Assembly (NCBI GenBank): GCA_018650845.1
Contig: JABIFF010000012.1
Coordinates: forward strand, 1 to 64,000
Direction: 5' to 3'
Length of the DNA: 64,000 bases
Origin: Chloroflexota bacterium
GTDB lineage: Bacteria > Chloroflexota > Dehalococcoidia > Lucifugimonadales > Lucifugimonadaceae
Shown: piece by piece, positions 43,264 through 52,458 of the stretch
How the letters are laid out: the number at the start of each line of letters is the position of its first letter
Position numbering within the stretch: position 1 is the stretch's first letter
Program-made: the position numbers and the translations under genes
Notes under the pieces: generated by a model
The model's input: only the letters and a program-made list of their open reading frames with translations
Databases searched by the model: none
What the model was told of the DNA's origin: nothing

Positions 43264-44099
43264 TCCCACTGCTTTAGCAGTACGTCACGACTTCGGATTG
43301 CGGCTTCTTCTCGATCAGGTAGGCGCCCTGATGTTTCGAGTGCCACCACATAATTTCTCGACTTCACAAGCTTGCCAACTGATGTCCAGTCGATCAGCCC
43401 AGTCCCAATTTCCATGTGCTGATCTCGCACGTTCCCAGCACCTTCAGGACCACGAGCGTCATGGGCTTGAACGTGTTGAATCCGCTCGCCGAACGTTTCG
43501 ATTCCAGCGTCGATTCCGCCTGAGCCCCACGCATGACCTACGTCGAGAGTAATCCCAACAGCCGGACTGTCGATTTCGTCGACGGCATCAGCGAGTTCCT
43601 TGTGCGATCTGATCACCCAGCCGGGGTTGTAGTGCATATTCTCTAGCCCGATGATCACGTCGGCGTTCTCGGCTTCTATCGCAGCTTCTTTCACCCATTC
43701 GATGAAGAAATCCATTGCAAGCGCACGGTCGTCGTCAGACTCCTCGCCCTGCTCAACGCCGGGGACATGAAGTCGTCCTGGATGCAGAACAATGACTTCG
43801 ACACCTAGCTCGCCAGCGACGTATGCCTCTTGCCCGAAATCTTCGAGATCGCGTGCTCGTGTTGCGGCAACGTGAGAGCCGGGTAAGGCTGAGGGAGGAA
43901 AGTGGTGCGTGTAGCGGAGATCGTGCTCCTGCGACATGTCGTGCGCCCACTTTAGATCGACGAGGTTTTGTTTTGACAGGTAGATTTCGGGGGCGTTGAA
44001 CTCGACGCCGTTGAAGTTGTGCTCTATCGCAAATTCGACTGCATACCGCACCGATTCCTGGTTATCGAGCGAAGACGAGGCGACACTAATTTCGGTCAT
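43260..44099 (-). CDS. Sugar phosphate isomerase/epimerase (TIM barrel)
   Basis: A 279-residue xylose-isomerase-like barrel. Metal-ligand segments can be read: VIVLHPGRLH, DVIIGLENMHYNPGW, VGITLDVGHAWGSGG and IQHVQAHDARGPEG. This is the set of His/Glu/Asp residues of the superfamily. The family includes inosose and hydroxypyruvate-type isomerases and endonuclease IV relatives, so the exact substrate is open. The aldo/keto reductase gene ends seven bases upstream, and the two are probably one transcript. Confidence 0.85.
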   Translation of the reverse strand: MTEISVASSSLDNQESVRYAVEFAIEHNFNGVEFNAPEIYLSKQNLVDLKWAHDMSQEHDLRYTHHFPPSALPGSHVAATRARDLEDFGQEAYVAGELGVEVIVLHPGRLHVPGVEQGEESDDDRALAMDFFIEWVKEAAIEAENADVIIGLENMHYNPGWVIRSHKELADAVDEIDSPAVGITLDVGHAWGSGGIDAGIETFGERIQHVQAHDARGPEGAGNVRDQHMEIGTGLIDWTSVGKLVKSRNYVVALETSGRLPDREEAAIRSRDVLLKQWD

Positions 44100-44105
44100 A
44101 TATGA

Positions 44106-45029
44106 CTACTTACTAACTACTGAATATGGCAGCCGGAAATCGCCAAGTATTCCGGCTAGTTCGAGCATGTCGTTTGCTGAAAGTTTCCACTCGGCGGCGG
44201 CAGCGTTGTATATCGCTTGCTCAGGTGTTTTCGCACCGACAATACAACTGGTGACAACCGGGTTAGCCAGACACCAAGCGATTGCCAACTGTGCGCCTTC
44301 ACGTCCATGATCGCCCGCCCATTCGAGCAGTTTCTCTACGATCTCCATGGCGGGAACGAACACACTTTCCACGAATTCGGGCTTGCTCACCCGTTCGTCG
44401 TCGCTAGGGAACACGTGGCCGGGTCGATATTTACCGCTGAGCATTGCCTTCGCCAGCACGGAATGCGGTATCACGCCAATGCCTAACTCTTCGCATGCTG
44501 GCAACACGTCGTCTTCTACCTGCCGAGTGAGCATGTTGTATCGAGGTTGCGAGCTATGGATTGTGCCGTGCTTGGCGGCTTCTCGGTGATGATCGCCTGA
44601 GAAGTTCGACACTCCGATGTAGCGAATTTTGCCTTCGTCACGAAGTTTTTCGAGATTCGCCATAGTGTCTTCGATGGGAATTTCGAACTGTGGCCTGTGC
44701 AGTTGGTATAGATCGATATAGTCGGTTCCAAGCGATCTGAGGCTGTTCTCGATTGCCTCGGTCATGTGCTCAGCCGATTGATCGCCTGACAGCTTCGTGG
44801 CCAAGAAGACTTGATCACGTCGCCCTTTCAAAGCCTTGCCCAAAACACCTTCGCTGGTTCGATAGCCTTCGGCTGTATCTATGAAATTGGCGCCAGCGTC
44901 GATAGAGGCGTGAATAGTAGCGATTGCCTGATCATCGGGAATCACTCCCATACCGCCACCTAGCGGCCAAGCACCAAGGCAAATTACCGATACATCTGGC
45001 CCGTTCGTTCCCAGCTGTCGTGTGTCCAT
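44106..45029 (-). CDS. Aldo/keto reductase
   Basis: A 307-residue NADPH-dependent carbonyl reductase. The catalytic Asp/Tyr are in NFIDTAEGYRTSEGVLGKAL, the Lys in VFLATKLSG, and the His in YIDLYQLHRPQ. The cofactor region IGVSNFSG and the C-terminal SCIVGAKTPEQAIYNAAA match the AKR family. It sits upstream of the sugar isomerase/epimerase, which suggests a shared sugar or polyol substrate. That is inference. Confidence 0.92.
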   Translation of the reverse strand: MDTRQLGTNGPDVSVICLGAWPLGGGMGVIPDDQAIATIHASIDAGANFIDTAEGYRTSEGVLGKALKGRRDQVFLATKLSGDQSAEHMTEAIENSLRSLGTDYIDLYQLHRPQFEIPIEDTMANLEKLRDEGKIRYIGVSNFSGDHHREAAKHGTIHSSQPRYNMLTRQVEDDVLPACEELGIGVIPHSVLAKAMLSGKYRPGHVFPSDDERVSKPEFVESVFVPAMEIVEKLLEWAGDHGREGAQLAIAWCLANPVVTSCIVGAKTPEQAIYNAAAAEWKLSANDMLELAGILGDFRLPYSVVSK

Positions 45030-45082
45030 TTATCTCCTGATCGATTCAACCAAACTGATGTCGTGGACGTTATACACGAAAG

Positions 45083-45874
45083 CTAGTCCGCCATCTGCTC
45101 AAGTGCTTCACTTAGCAGTCGATTAAACCCGGCTGGATCTTCGTTCATGACGAAATGACCGTTTGTCGGCAAATATCGAAGTTCGATGCCCGCGCTGCGA
45201 GCTGCATCTTCGTCCATCGGGCGATCGGTGGCATTGAACGTGAACTTTGGAATGTCCAAGTCTGAAGCAAGATCGAACAAAGCAATATCGTCAGACATTC
45301 CCTTCATGGCGCCGACCGCTACTTCCGGAGATACAGAAATCATCCCCTCGGTAATCTCTTCTCGAAGGTCATCGGGGGTTGTGTCTGTGAACATATTCGA
45401 CACGAGAGAAGTTGTTGCGGACTCGTAATCGTCTACAAAACTTCGCCATTGAGATGCCTGCTTACCAGTGCTCGGGTCGTCCTTCAAATATTTGAACGTA
45501 TCGGCGCCAATCACTCCCGAAACCCGTTCCCCGAGCAATTGCGCAGCATGGATAATCACCATTCCCCCCATGGAATGCCCGATTAGCACTGCGGAGTCGA
45601 CGTTTTCTTGATCGAGAACAGCGCGTACATCTTCGGCGAACGATGGCATTGAATAATCGCTTCGCCCAAGCGACGATTCGCCGTGCCCAGCGAGATCAAT
45701 TGCAATGATGCGATAACGTCCAGAGAATGCCGAGACTTGGTCACGCCAGTGTGTGCGATTGCACGTCCAGCCATGAACGAAAATTATGGTCAAAGAACCT
45801 GATTCTTTAGCAGGTCCTGACACATCGTAGGCAATTTTCACGCCATCGAAAGAAACAGCAAATTTTCGTTTCAT
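45083..45874 (-). CDS. Alpha/beta hydrolase
   Basis: A 263-residue serine hydrolase. The oxyanion region is IIFVHGWTCNRTHW, the nucleophile elbow is IGHSMGGMV with Ser in GHSMGG, and the catalytic His is in LPTNGHFVMNEDP near the C-terminus. No signal peptide, so cytoplasmic. Substrate unknown: esterase, lactonase or haloalkane-like activities are all possible. It lies four bases after the end of the small membrane protein gene at 45878. Confidence 0.87.
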   Translation of the reverse strand: MKRKFAVSFDGVKIAYDVSGPAKESGSLTIIFVHGWTCNRTHWRDQVSAFSGRYRIIAIDLAGHGESSLGRSDYSMPSFAEDVRAVLDQENVDSAVLIGHSMGGMVIIHAAQLLGERVSGVIGADTFKYLKDDPSTGKQASQWRSFVDDYESATTSLVSNMFTDTTPDDLREEITEGMISVSPEVAVGAMKGMSDDIALFDLASDLDIPKFTFNATDRPMDEDAARSAGIELRYLPTNGHFVMNEDPAGFNRLLSEALEQMAD

Positions 45875-45877
45875 TTA

Positions 45878-46246
45878 TCAACCGTCAACAGTTTGGAGCT
45901 CACTCTCGATCTCTGCACATATATGAGATATTTCGTTTCTCGCGCCAATAGACAAATTTCGGGCACCCGACACCTCGGCTTCAACTAATTCGGCCAATGG
46001 AGCCTGAAACTCAAATCGCTTGTCTCGACCAAATTCTTGTAGTTCCTTTACCAGTGTCACGCGGAAAGGCTGAACTTTGGTTCGTAACGACTCAGCCATT
46101 CGGTCCATACGCTCACAAACTTCAAGTTGATCGAGGAGCGATTTCTCAAGAGGTGAGGGAGCTGTAACACTGGACCAGACGTAGATGACGAACGCCAATG
46201 CCGTTGTCATCAACAGAAATTTTCTATGCCGGTAGAGATACGCCAT
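45878..46246 (-). CDS. Hypothetical membrane-anchored protein
   Basis: A 122-residue protein that I do not recognise. A short basic head is followed by one hydrophobic helix (about 11-28). A ~90-residue helical, charged domain with two cysteines (CERM and HICAE) follows, probably outside the membrane. It directly precedes the alpha/beta hydrolase on the same strand with a three-base gap, so the two are likely co-expressed. Confidence 0.6.
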   Translation of the reverse strand: MAYLYRHRKFLLMTTALAFVIYVWSSVTAPSPLEKSLLDQLEVCERMDRMAESLRTKVQPFRVTLVKELQEFGRDKRFEFQAPLAELVEAEVSGARNLSIGARNEISHICAEIESELQTVDG

Positions 46247-46383
46247 TTCGAGTTACGTTCCCAATCCCTATTCGCAAACTCGCCGCCCACATCCGTACTC
46301 GACCCGAATCATACCCGCTTATTAAATGCGCGTAGTTCTCACTCACGATTTTGCCACCATGACCAGCTAATAATTAAAAGGCA

Positions 46384-46605
46384 ATGAGCAGCGCAGAACA
46401 GCCGCACCCCATCGTTCTTCAGTTGGAAAAAATTGAAGGCCGACTAGGCAAAATCGAAAAGGCTCTTGGCATAGACGATAAGCCGAAGACTTTCATCCGG
46501 AAACGGACGATGGTGATGATCGCCGTCATGCTCATGTTCGCATCAGGTCTCATGTACGGCGTTAACTACGTACTGAACGAACTTTTTGCGGCATTGCCCG
46601 CGTAG
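46384..46605 (+). CDS. Hypothetical small membrane protein
   Basis: A 73-residue protein of unknown function. Residues 8-~28 form a short amphipathic coiled-coil-like stretch (IVLQLEKIEGRLGKIEKALG). A basic KTFIRKRT segment and one transmembrane helix (MVMIAVMLMFASGLMYGV) follow. An AAAAGG precedes the ATG closely. No recognised domain. Confidence 0.6.
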   Translation: MSSAEQPHPIVLQLEKIEGRLGKIEKALGIDDKPKTFIRKRTMVMIAVMLMFASGLMYGVNYVLNELFAALPA

Positions 46606-46803
46606 GCAATCGCCCAACACTCCAGTCCGCCTACTCGCTCAATCGTCTCAGTCGCCACATGCATAAGTGCGATATCGAGAACGATTGCACCGAACTACCG
46701 CACCAATACACACAAGTGCATCTAGGTATCCCCTCCAATGCCGCTCGTATTCGAGCGTAGGAGTCTAGTAGTACGGGATAAACATTGGATGGAGTTCCAG
46801 TAG

Positions 46804-47871
46804 TTGAACATCGAAACTCACATCCTGCGAGTAATCTCACTACGCTCAGAAGACTCGCTCGATGAATCGTTCGAGACCATCCTGCGAAACGCAGGTCACA
46901 AGGTCACAGTTCTTACTTCGACAGAACCAGCCTTCGCACTGGTTAGTTCGTCGTGGCCCGATGTTGTCCTATTCGATCCCATTTCTCAGTTCGGCATGTC
47001 AGGTTCGATACAGCGACTCCGATCTTCGTTCGAAGGTACTATCGTCGCTGCGGGTCACATCCCAGACCCCACTATCGCCGCAATGCTCGAAGAGCTAGGT
47101 GTGAAAAAGTTCGCCGCTACAGCCAGCGAACTACTCACAATCCTCAGAAACGTACCGTCTCGAAACGACTATCTCCATAACGACCCAATCGGGTTCGTAT
47201 CTGATATCCCTGACTTCGCACCGGAACGTGCTCAAACTGTTGCACCTGAAGAACGTCAACTGGAACTTGTAAACGCCGATTCCGAACCTCAGCAATCGGA
47301 AACGGTCGAAGTTACGAGCCAGGACAATGTTGCAGAAACCCAATCGGTTTTTGAAGCAACCAAACGAGCAAACGCTTCGCTAAAACTTCCGTCATTACCG
47401 AAGTTCAAGATTTCACTTCCGATGAAACGATGGCACCGCACCGCACTGGGCGCTGCCGTCACTGCTGCCGTAGTTATTGCTGTTGCAGTTCCGTTCTTTG
47501 GCGATCGCCCAGCAAGTGAATCCGATGCTGCAAGCGATTCTGTCGCAAAGGCATTGCCAGTAGTACCTAATCTGCTAACCAAGCCACTCGCACCACTGAC
47601 ACTCGCTGAAATATCAGGCGACATTCTTCCGCTTGAAATCGCAGGTATCAAAGACCGAGCGGTTATCGAAGAACTTGCGATAGCGTTCTGGGGCGATACC
47701 GCTCCCGATGCGTTCGTGACAGTAAACGGCGCCCCCGTTGATGTTTCTGAGTACGGTGCTTTTGTGGTTGATTACCCACTCGAAGACGGCGCTAACTTCA
47801 TCGAAATTTTAGCGAGCGACTTCCAGGGCCGAACATCTAGCCAATCTTTCACCATCGTGAGTCTGCAGTAA
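46804..47871 (+). CDS. Hypothetical single-pass membrane protein with REC-like N-terminus and Ig-like C-terminus
   Basis: A 355-residue protein. Residues ~8-115 have the alternating strand/helix pattern of a receiver-like fold (VISLRSEDSLDESFETILRNAGH, then PDVVLFDPISQFG), but without a complete acid pocket. A polar linker follows, then a transmembrane helix at about 215-232. The extracytoplasmic ~75 residues end in a beta-sandwich-like segment (VTVNGAPVDVSEYGAFVVDY, LEDGANFIEI) resembling the glucodextranase B/bacterial Ig-like pattern. The start is TTG 46804. It is coupled to the next gene through TAATG. Function unknown. Confidence 0.6.
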   Translation: MNIETHILRVISLRSEDSLDESFETILRNAGHKVTVLTSTEPAFALVSSSWPDVVLFDPISQFGMSGSIQRLRSSFEGTIVAAGHIPDPTIAAMLEELGVKKFAATASELLTILRNVPSRNDYLHNDPIGFVSDIPDFAPERAQTVAPEERQLELVNADSEPQQSETVEVTSQDNVAETQSVFEATKRANASLKLPSLPKFKISLPMKRWHRTALGAAVTAAVVIAVAVPFFGDRPASESDAASDSVAKALPVVPNLLTKPLAPLTLAEISGDILPLEIAGIKDRAVIEELAIAFWGDTAPDAFVTVNGAPVDVSEYGAFVVDYPLEDGANFIEILASDFQGRTSSQSFTIVSLQ

Positions 47872-49412
47872 TGAACAGATTCACAGCCTCGTTCACGAAC
47901 CTCGCCCGCCCAATGGCAGTCGTACTACTAGCGATTGCCGTATTTGGATTGTTGGGAATTGGCGATTCTATTGCTGAAGCCAAAGAAACTCGGACTGCAG
48001 TTTTCGGCACAGCTGTAGATGCGCCTTCGGATGGCATTCTCGAAGTAGTTACTCGTGACGGCATTGTCATGCTCGTGATAACCGACGATACCCGAATCGA
48101 CAAAAAGCGTGGAACGCAAAAACTCGATCAGGTCACTTCCGGAACATCTGTCATCGGTTACTACACCGAATCTGACGATGAACTGCTTGCTGGAAAATTA
48201 ACGTTCAGAAAGCGAAACTCAAAGTCATCGTACCGGCACGTCGTTGGAGTCATTACCGATAAAGATGACGACACGATCACCGTCCAAACTGACGACGGTG
48301 AAGAGGTTGAAATAGGATCATCTGACGATCCTACTGACGATGAAACCGAAGAAGGCAGCCTTATCGTCACGGTAGTTGAAACCGATGAAGAATCTGGCGA
48401 AATCGATGCTGTTGCCGTTCGTTCAGCTGAGCAAACTATTTCACGATTGAACGATGCCATCGGTCACGAGATCACACTCGCTCAAGAGAAGCTTCTGAAA
48501 GCTCGCATGTCGGCAACTGCTTCGGTTCACCTAACCCGACTGTACGAGACTCTCGACGATATTCAAGCCGAAGCGCAGGAGAAGATCGAAGCCGCTTTCG
48601 CAGAATTCCAAACTAGTTATACAACCACCCTTGAAGACAATCTAATTTCACCACCGTTGGTGTTACTTAAGGGCAAGGTACTGACAAGAAGTTCCGTTCA
48701 GGTGGTCATAGCAAAGAATGGCAACGGGAACCGTTCGTACATAACTTTAACTCCCGACGTCGAGGTAGAGCTTCCTAATGGAAGTGACGGTCAATTGGGC
48801 GATGTTCTACCTGATACATGGGTAGAGATTTATGCACTGCCGCAAACCAAAATTTCCAGTCCGATAGCCCAGTCAATAAAAATAGTTCCAGCACCGACTA
48901 AACCCGGGAATAGCGGAAACGGCAATGGGAGCACAGGTTCGGATGCAGAGACCATCACGGGTACGATTGTTCTAGTTGATAACGGAAATTCTGGAACGCA
49001 GCGAGTGATCGTAGTTGATAATCCAGATGGTTCCGACGGTGCCGCGGCAGTTACTTCAGACACCACAATAAGTGGCGATGACGATCTAGTACCCGGACAA
49101 GAGGTTGAAATTGTTCTTGGCGACGACGGTTTTTCGGCTGATGAAGTCGTAGTTGTATCGTCACCATCTGATTCAACGGACGCAACTGCAACACCATCTC
49201 CACCGGTCGAGTACAAACTCATCGGAAAAATTAGAGAACTCGTATCAGCCGATGTCACCAGCGGTAGCGTCAGTGGTGTCATTCTCGATGACGTTTATCT
49301 GTCGTTAGAAACATTCTCGCCAGAGGCCGATCCGCTCGAAGTTGGTCAAGAACTCCAGTTCACCGTTATCGTCGATGAAGACGGGCGCTGGGTTGTTGTC
49401 GGCGTAGATTAG
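47871..49412 (+). CDS. Exported protein with DUF5666-like repeats
   Basis: A 513-residue protein with an N-terminal hydrophobic signal segment (about 14-33). The rest is a series of small beta-domains of the kind GxVxxxxxxxIxVxTxxGxxxxVxVxxxT: around residues 40-115, 120-180, 260-330, 360-425 and 445-513. A helical hairpin (~190-255) separates the second and third. Linkers are Thr/Ser/Asp rich, and the protein is strongly acidic. The beta units resemble DUF5666/OB-like repeats seen in surface proteins. It is translationally coupled to the gene at 46804. Function unknown. Confidence 0.65.
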   Translation: MNRFTASFTNLARPMAVVLLAIAVFGLLGIGDSIAEAKETRTAVFGTAVDAPSDGILEVVTRDGIVMLVITDDTRIDKKRGTQKLDQVTSGTSVIGYYTESDDELLAGKLTFRKRNSKSSYRHVVGVITDKDDDTITVQTDDGEEVEIGSSDDPTDDETEEGSLIVTVVETDEESGEIDAVAVRSAEQTISRLNDAIGHEITLAQEKLLKARMSATASVHLTRLYETLDDIQAEAQEKIEAAFAEFQTSYTTTLEDNLISPPLVLLKGKVLTRSSVQVVIAKNGNGNRSYITLTPDVEVELPNGSDGQLGDVLPDTWVEIYALPQTKISSPIAQSIKIVPAPTKPGNSGNGNGSTGSDAETITGTIVLVDNGNSGTQRVIVVDNPDGSDGAAAVTSDTTISGDDDLVPGQEVEIVLGDDGFSADEVVVVSSPSDSTDATATPSPPVEYKLIGKIRELVSADVTSGSVSGVILDDVYLSLETFSPEADPLEVGQELQFTVIVDEDGRWVVVGVD

Positions 49413-49592
49413 TGGTCGAGTCAACTCACTCGCAGTCGCTAACTTCCTGAGCGCCTATTCAACATTGCGCATGTGAACGATGGCACCTTGCCATTTGATC
49501 TTCGCCGAATTCGCCGATTCATCTGAAACGGCGTGCGATTCCCCCACTTAAAATTGCTGTGACACAGGCTCCAATCTATTGGGGCTAGACAT

Positions 49593-49850
49593 ATGGGCTA
49601 TGCTGACTACACATGGATAATCAGTAGAAAGCCGGGGCGCGCGGTGCCCGATCTACAGCCTGGTCAAAAAGTAACGGTGAATCTCATCGGTCTCCACATT
49701 GCGGAGGTCGAGTTTGGTGGGAGCACGACCGCTAACGGCGTTATCGAAGCGATCGACACCGAGTCGCGCGAAATCACTGTGAGACTCAATTTATCGTTTA
49801 GCGGCCAGCGATTCATTATCGTTTCGCCGGCCAGAGTCAGTGCGCTTTAG
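49593..49850 (+). CDS. Hypothetical small beta-rich protein
   Basis: An 85-residue protein. The repeated V/I pattern (KVTVNLIGLHIAEVEFGG, ANGVIEAIDTESREITVRLN) suggests a small beta-barrel like the single repeats of the neighbouring DUF5666-type protein. ATG 49593 has GGGG upstream. No signal peptide. It may be a stand-alone cousin of the repeats at 47871, but the similarity is only in pattern. Confidence 0.55.
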   Translation: MGYADYTWIISRKPGRAVPDLQPGQKVTVNLIGLHIAEVEFGGSTTANGVIEAIDTESREITVRLNLSFSGQRFIIVSPARVSAL

Positions 49851-49894
49851 TAAATCCTGGTTCGACCGGGCACGATTCGCAAAAGCCGCGCCAA

Positions 49895-50668
49895 CTAGCC
49901 TCGAATTTCGGCTAACGCCGATGTGTAGCCGTCCATCAAAACACTCACCTCGGTTGAGTAGTTCACTAAAAGAACTCCGGCATCACGCCACTGGCGCGCT
50001 TGCTCGGCTGAACTAACTAACATGGCGCATGTTTTACCGTACTTGTTGGCAGCCTCAACGATCTGCATTCGCTTTTCGTCGAGCACTCGATTCATATCCG
50101 GAGTGCCAAACACACCAAGATCTTGAGCGAGATCTTGCGGGCCAAGCGTTAGGGCATCGATTCCGTCCATCGAAGCAATTTCGTCAATGTGCTCAAAGGA
50201 CTGAGCCGATTCGAACATCACGGTTATAAAAACTTGATCGTTCGCGAATTTTAAGCGATCCATCACAGGCATCGACAAATCGAAATCGTTGCCTGGGGTA
50301 GCTCCGGCCATTCCACGTGAGCCACGGGGCGTATAGCGAGAAGCAGCGACGATTTCTGCTGCATGCTCGGGTGTGTCGACCTGCGGGCAGTGGATGTTGT
50401 AAATGCCCACATCGAGCAATCGTGTGATCCACTCTCGGTTAGCTTCTGGCGGACGAACCATCACCGGCATGTCGAGCGCCCTGCCCATCGCTGCAAAATT
50501 CGCAACGGTTTCGATAGATGGCGAAGAGTGTTCCATATCCAAACGAATGAAGTCGAGTCCTGCCTCTTTGAACATCGTCAACGATGCTGGATTACGGGTC
50601 ATATTGACCCAAGTCCCGATCTGCAGTTCGCCTCGTTCAACACCAGCTCTTAGTGGGTTCGCTTTCAA
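49895..50668 (-). CDS. HpcH/HpaI-family aldolase
   Basis: A 257-residue class II pyruvate-type aldolase. It shows IGTWVNMTRNPASLTMFKEAGLDFIRLDMEHS near the N-terminus, PVMVRPPEAN, and the metal/pyruvate site VMFESAQSFEHIDEIASMDGIDALTLGPQDLAQDLG (a Glu and an Asp ligand). The family cleaves 4-hydroxy-2-oxo acids to pyruvate and an aldehyde. Exact substrate unknown; no aromatic meta-cleavage genes surround it. Confidence 0.9.
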   Translation of the reverse strand: MKANPLRAGVERGELQIGTWVNMTRNPASLTMFKEAGLDFIRLDMEHSSPSIETVANFAAMGRALDMPVMVRPPEANREWITRLLDVGIYNIHCPQVDTPEHAAEIVAASRYTPRGSRGMAGATPGNDFDLSMPVMDRLKFANDQVFITVMFESAQSFEHIDEIASMDGIDALTLGPQDLAQDLGVFGTPDMNRVLDEKRMQIVEAANKYGKTCAMLVSSAEQARQWRDAGVLLVNYSTEVSVLMDGYTSALAEIRG

Positions 50669-50772
50669 CGTTGCTCGCCTTTCAATGATTTACACATCGC
50701 AATTTACCGGCGCGAGTGTAGAGCATCTTTCCTGTGGAGATAATTTGTTGAGTGAAGGAATCGGAATCTAAC

Positions 50773-51672
50773 TCACGATAGGAAACTCGAAATACTGTCT
50801 CGCAAACCTTCAGCATCGAGCCCGTGAGCCTCAACATGATCTTCAAGCACGCCGTACTTGCGCAGTTCCATATTTCGCAAGCCAAGTGACAAAAGTCGAT
50901 GAGCACGATCGTGTAGCGCACCCGAAACTTCCGAAGCCGATGTTCCGAGTAAGTACGGCTCGACCAATACGACTTCTGACGTACCAGTATCACGAAGCGT
51001 CCAGCTGTCGAACGGCATCACAGTTGTGGCGTACAGAACGGTTACATCAAGAGCCTCTGTTGCTTCGAGCACCCGATCGAGCATCGGTCCGACAGCGATC
51101 ACCGCTGGCGCACCCGATGTTCCCTGGCGTTCGACATGGAACTTCCCGGCTTCGATTGGGCGAGCTTCCGAGTTCGAATCTTCAGTTAATCGTACGTAGA
51201 CCCTGCCATCGCCAGAAGCAGCTTCGTCGAGCAACACGGCAGCCTCGTCGGCGTGACCCGGCACATGAATATCGAAATCGGGCAGAAGCTTTAGCAATCC
51301 CACATCACCGGGGGACTGGTGAGTGCGACCACTGATTGGCGCATCGAACGAGCCACCGACACTTACGAAAATTCCGCCTAATCCAAGATGAGCAAAGTCG
51401 ATCTTGATCTGCTCATACGGCCGTTCGAGTAGAAACGGTGTGTAGCTGTGAACCAAAGGCCTGAAGCCCTCTTTTGCAAGTCCAGAAGCCACACCGACCA
51501 TCAGCTGTTCACGAATTCCACAGTTGATAAATCGTCCCGGAAACTTGTCGAGTAGCCCGGCATCTCGGAATTGTGAAACGCCGATATCGGCAAGAACCAC
51601 AACTGAATCAGGATCAGTTTCGAGCATCTTCTCGGTCGATTCGATGAACGCATCTCGCATTGTTGCTGGCAT
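50773..51672 (-). CDS. Transketolase, C-terminal subunit (split enzyme)
   Basis: The pyrimidine-binding and C-terminal domains of a two-gene transketolase, 299 residues. Residues ~1-160 are the Pyr domain with the TPP-activating Glu in FINCGIREQLMVGVASGLAKEGFRP and the following GLGGIFVSVGGSFDAPISGRTHQSPGD. The C-terminal domain (~175-299) includes APAVIAVGPMLDRVLEA and VVLVEPYLLGTS. Its start and the stop of the N-terminal subunit share a base, so the two are produced together. Pairs like this are common in thermophiles, Actinobacteria and Chloroflexota. Confidence 0.9.
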   Translation of the reverse strand: MPATMRDAFIESTEKMLETDPDSVVVLADIGVSQFRDAGLLDKFPGRFINCGIREQLMVGVASGLAKEGFRPLVHSYTPFLLERPYEQIKIDFAHLGLGGIFVSVGGSFDAPISGRTHQSPGDVGLLKLLPDFDIHVPGHADEAAVLLDEAASGDGRVYVRLTEDSNSEARPIEAGKFHVERQGTSGAPAVIAVGPMLDRVLEATEALDVTVLYATTVMPFDSWTLRDTGTSEVVLVEPYLLGTSASEVSGALHDRAHRLLSLGLRNMELRKYGVLEDHVEAHGLDAEGLRDSISSFLS

Positions 51673-52367
51673 TACTTTGGCTCCACTTTGGCGACTACTA
51701 CATGTGGCATGCCCGGATGACTCTGCGTTAATGCCGTTTTGATGTCTTCGTGATCACGTCCATCAACAACAGCTGATGACCAACCCTCATTTTCGAATCG
51801 GGTTTGAATTCCGTCTGGCCAACCGAGCGACGCTGAGCCGTTATCGATAACGATTACCGTTAGATTTTCCAATCCCATACGACCTGCCATGGCGATAGCT
51901 TCGTGATTACTGCCTTCGTCTAGCTCGGCATCTCCAAGCAAGCAAAACACACGTGGGTCATTCTGGTTCCGCAGCCTGAGCCCCATAAGCATTCCAACAC
52001 CGATACCCAGGCCGTGACCTAGTGAACCAGTACCGATCTCAACGGCTGGAATCAACTCGCCGTCCGGGTGATAGCCAAGACGAGAATCGAATTTGCCCCA
52101 GTTCTTTAGCTCTTCAACGTCCAACAAACCCTTCGCAGCCAATACTGCGTAGTACGCCATTGGCCCATGACCCTTAGACAGAAGGAATCGGTCTCGATCT
52201 GGAGCCTGAGGATTTTCGGAGTCGATTTTCAGCACAGAATCGTAGAGAGTCCAAATCACATCGAGAGTCGACGTGGCACTGAACGAATGCTTTTCGTCGC
52301 CCGTCATCAAACTCATCAGCTTTCCGATGTCTTGGTAGGTGTATTCAGTTGCGGGGCTTTGAGTCAT
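51672..52367 (-). CDS. Transketolase, N-terminal (TPP-binding) subunit
   Basis: The pyrophosphate-binding half, 231 residues. Signature segments are DRFLLSKGHGPMAYYAVLA (His contacts), EIGTGSLGHGLGIGVGMLMG, and the TPP/metal motif LLGDAELDEGSNHEAIAMAG ending in LTVIVIDN. The usual GDGE is GDAE here. Together with the partner gene it interconverts sugar phosphates in the non-oxidative pentose phosphate pathway, or acts as a related ketolase. A SoxR-type promoter lies 47-77 bp upstream, facing this gene. Confidence 0.9.
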   Translation of the reverse strand: MTQSPATEYTYQDIGKLMSLMTGDEKHSFSATSTLDVIWTLYDSVLKIDSENPQAPDRDRFLLSKGHGPMAYYAVLAAKGLLDVEELKNWGKFDSRLGYHPDGELIPAVEIGTGSLGHGLGIGVGMLMGLRLRNQNDPRVFCLLGDAELDEGSNHEAIAMAGRMGLENLTVIVIDNGSASLGWPDGIQTRFENEGWSSAVVDGRDHEDIKTALTQSHPGMPHVVVAKVEPK

Positions 52368-52413
52368 TCTCTACACAATCCTTTTGGGTTTGATTCTCTG
52401 TTCACTAGCAAGT

Positions 52414-52444
52414 AGCCTACAACTTCAAGTTAACTTGAAGTCAA
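52414..52444 (-). promoter_or_regulatory. SoxR-type promoter and operator facing the split transketolase
   Basis: On the minus strand: -35 TTGACT (52444-52439), a 19-base spacer, and -10 TAGGCT (52419-52414). The 20-bp perfect palindrome ACTTCAAGTTAACTTGAAGT (52422-52441) fills the spacer. The core TCAAGTTAACTTGA is the same as in the E. coli soxS operator, and a 19-base spacer is the mark of MerR/SoxR-activated promoters. The soxR gene begins just beyond on the plus strand. Confidence 0.85.
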
Positions 52445-52458
52445 GAGGGATTTTGTTC

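Noticed and set aside
52384-52458. N-terminal extension of SoxR from the earlier ATG
   Set aside because: It crosses the SoxR operator, and ATG 52459 gives the exact family length with a fair SD.
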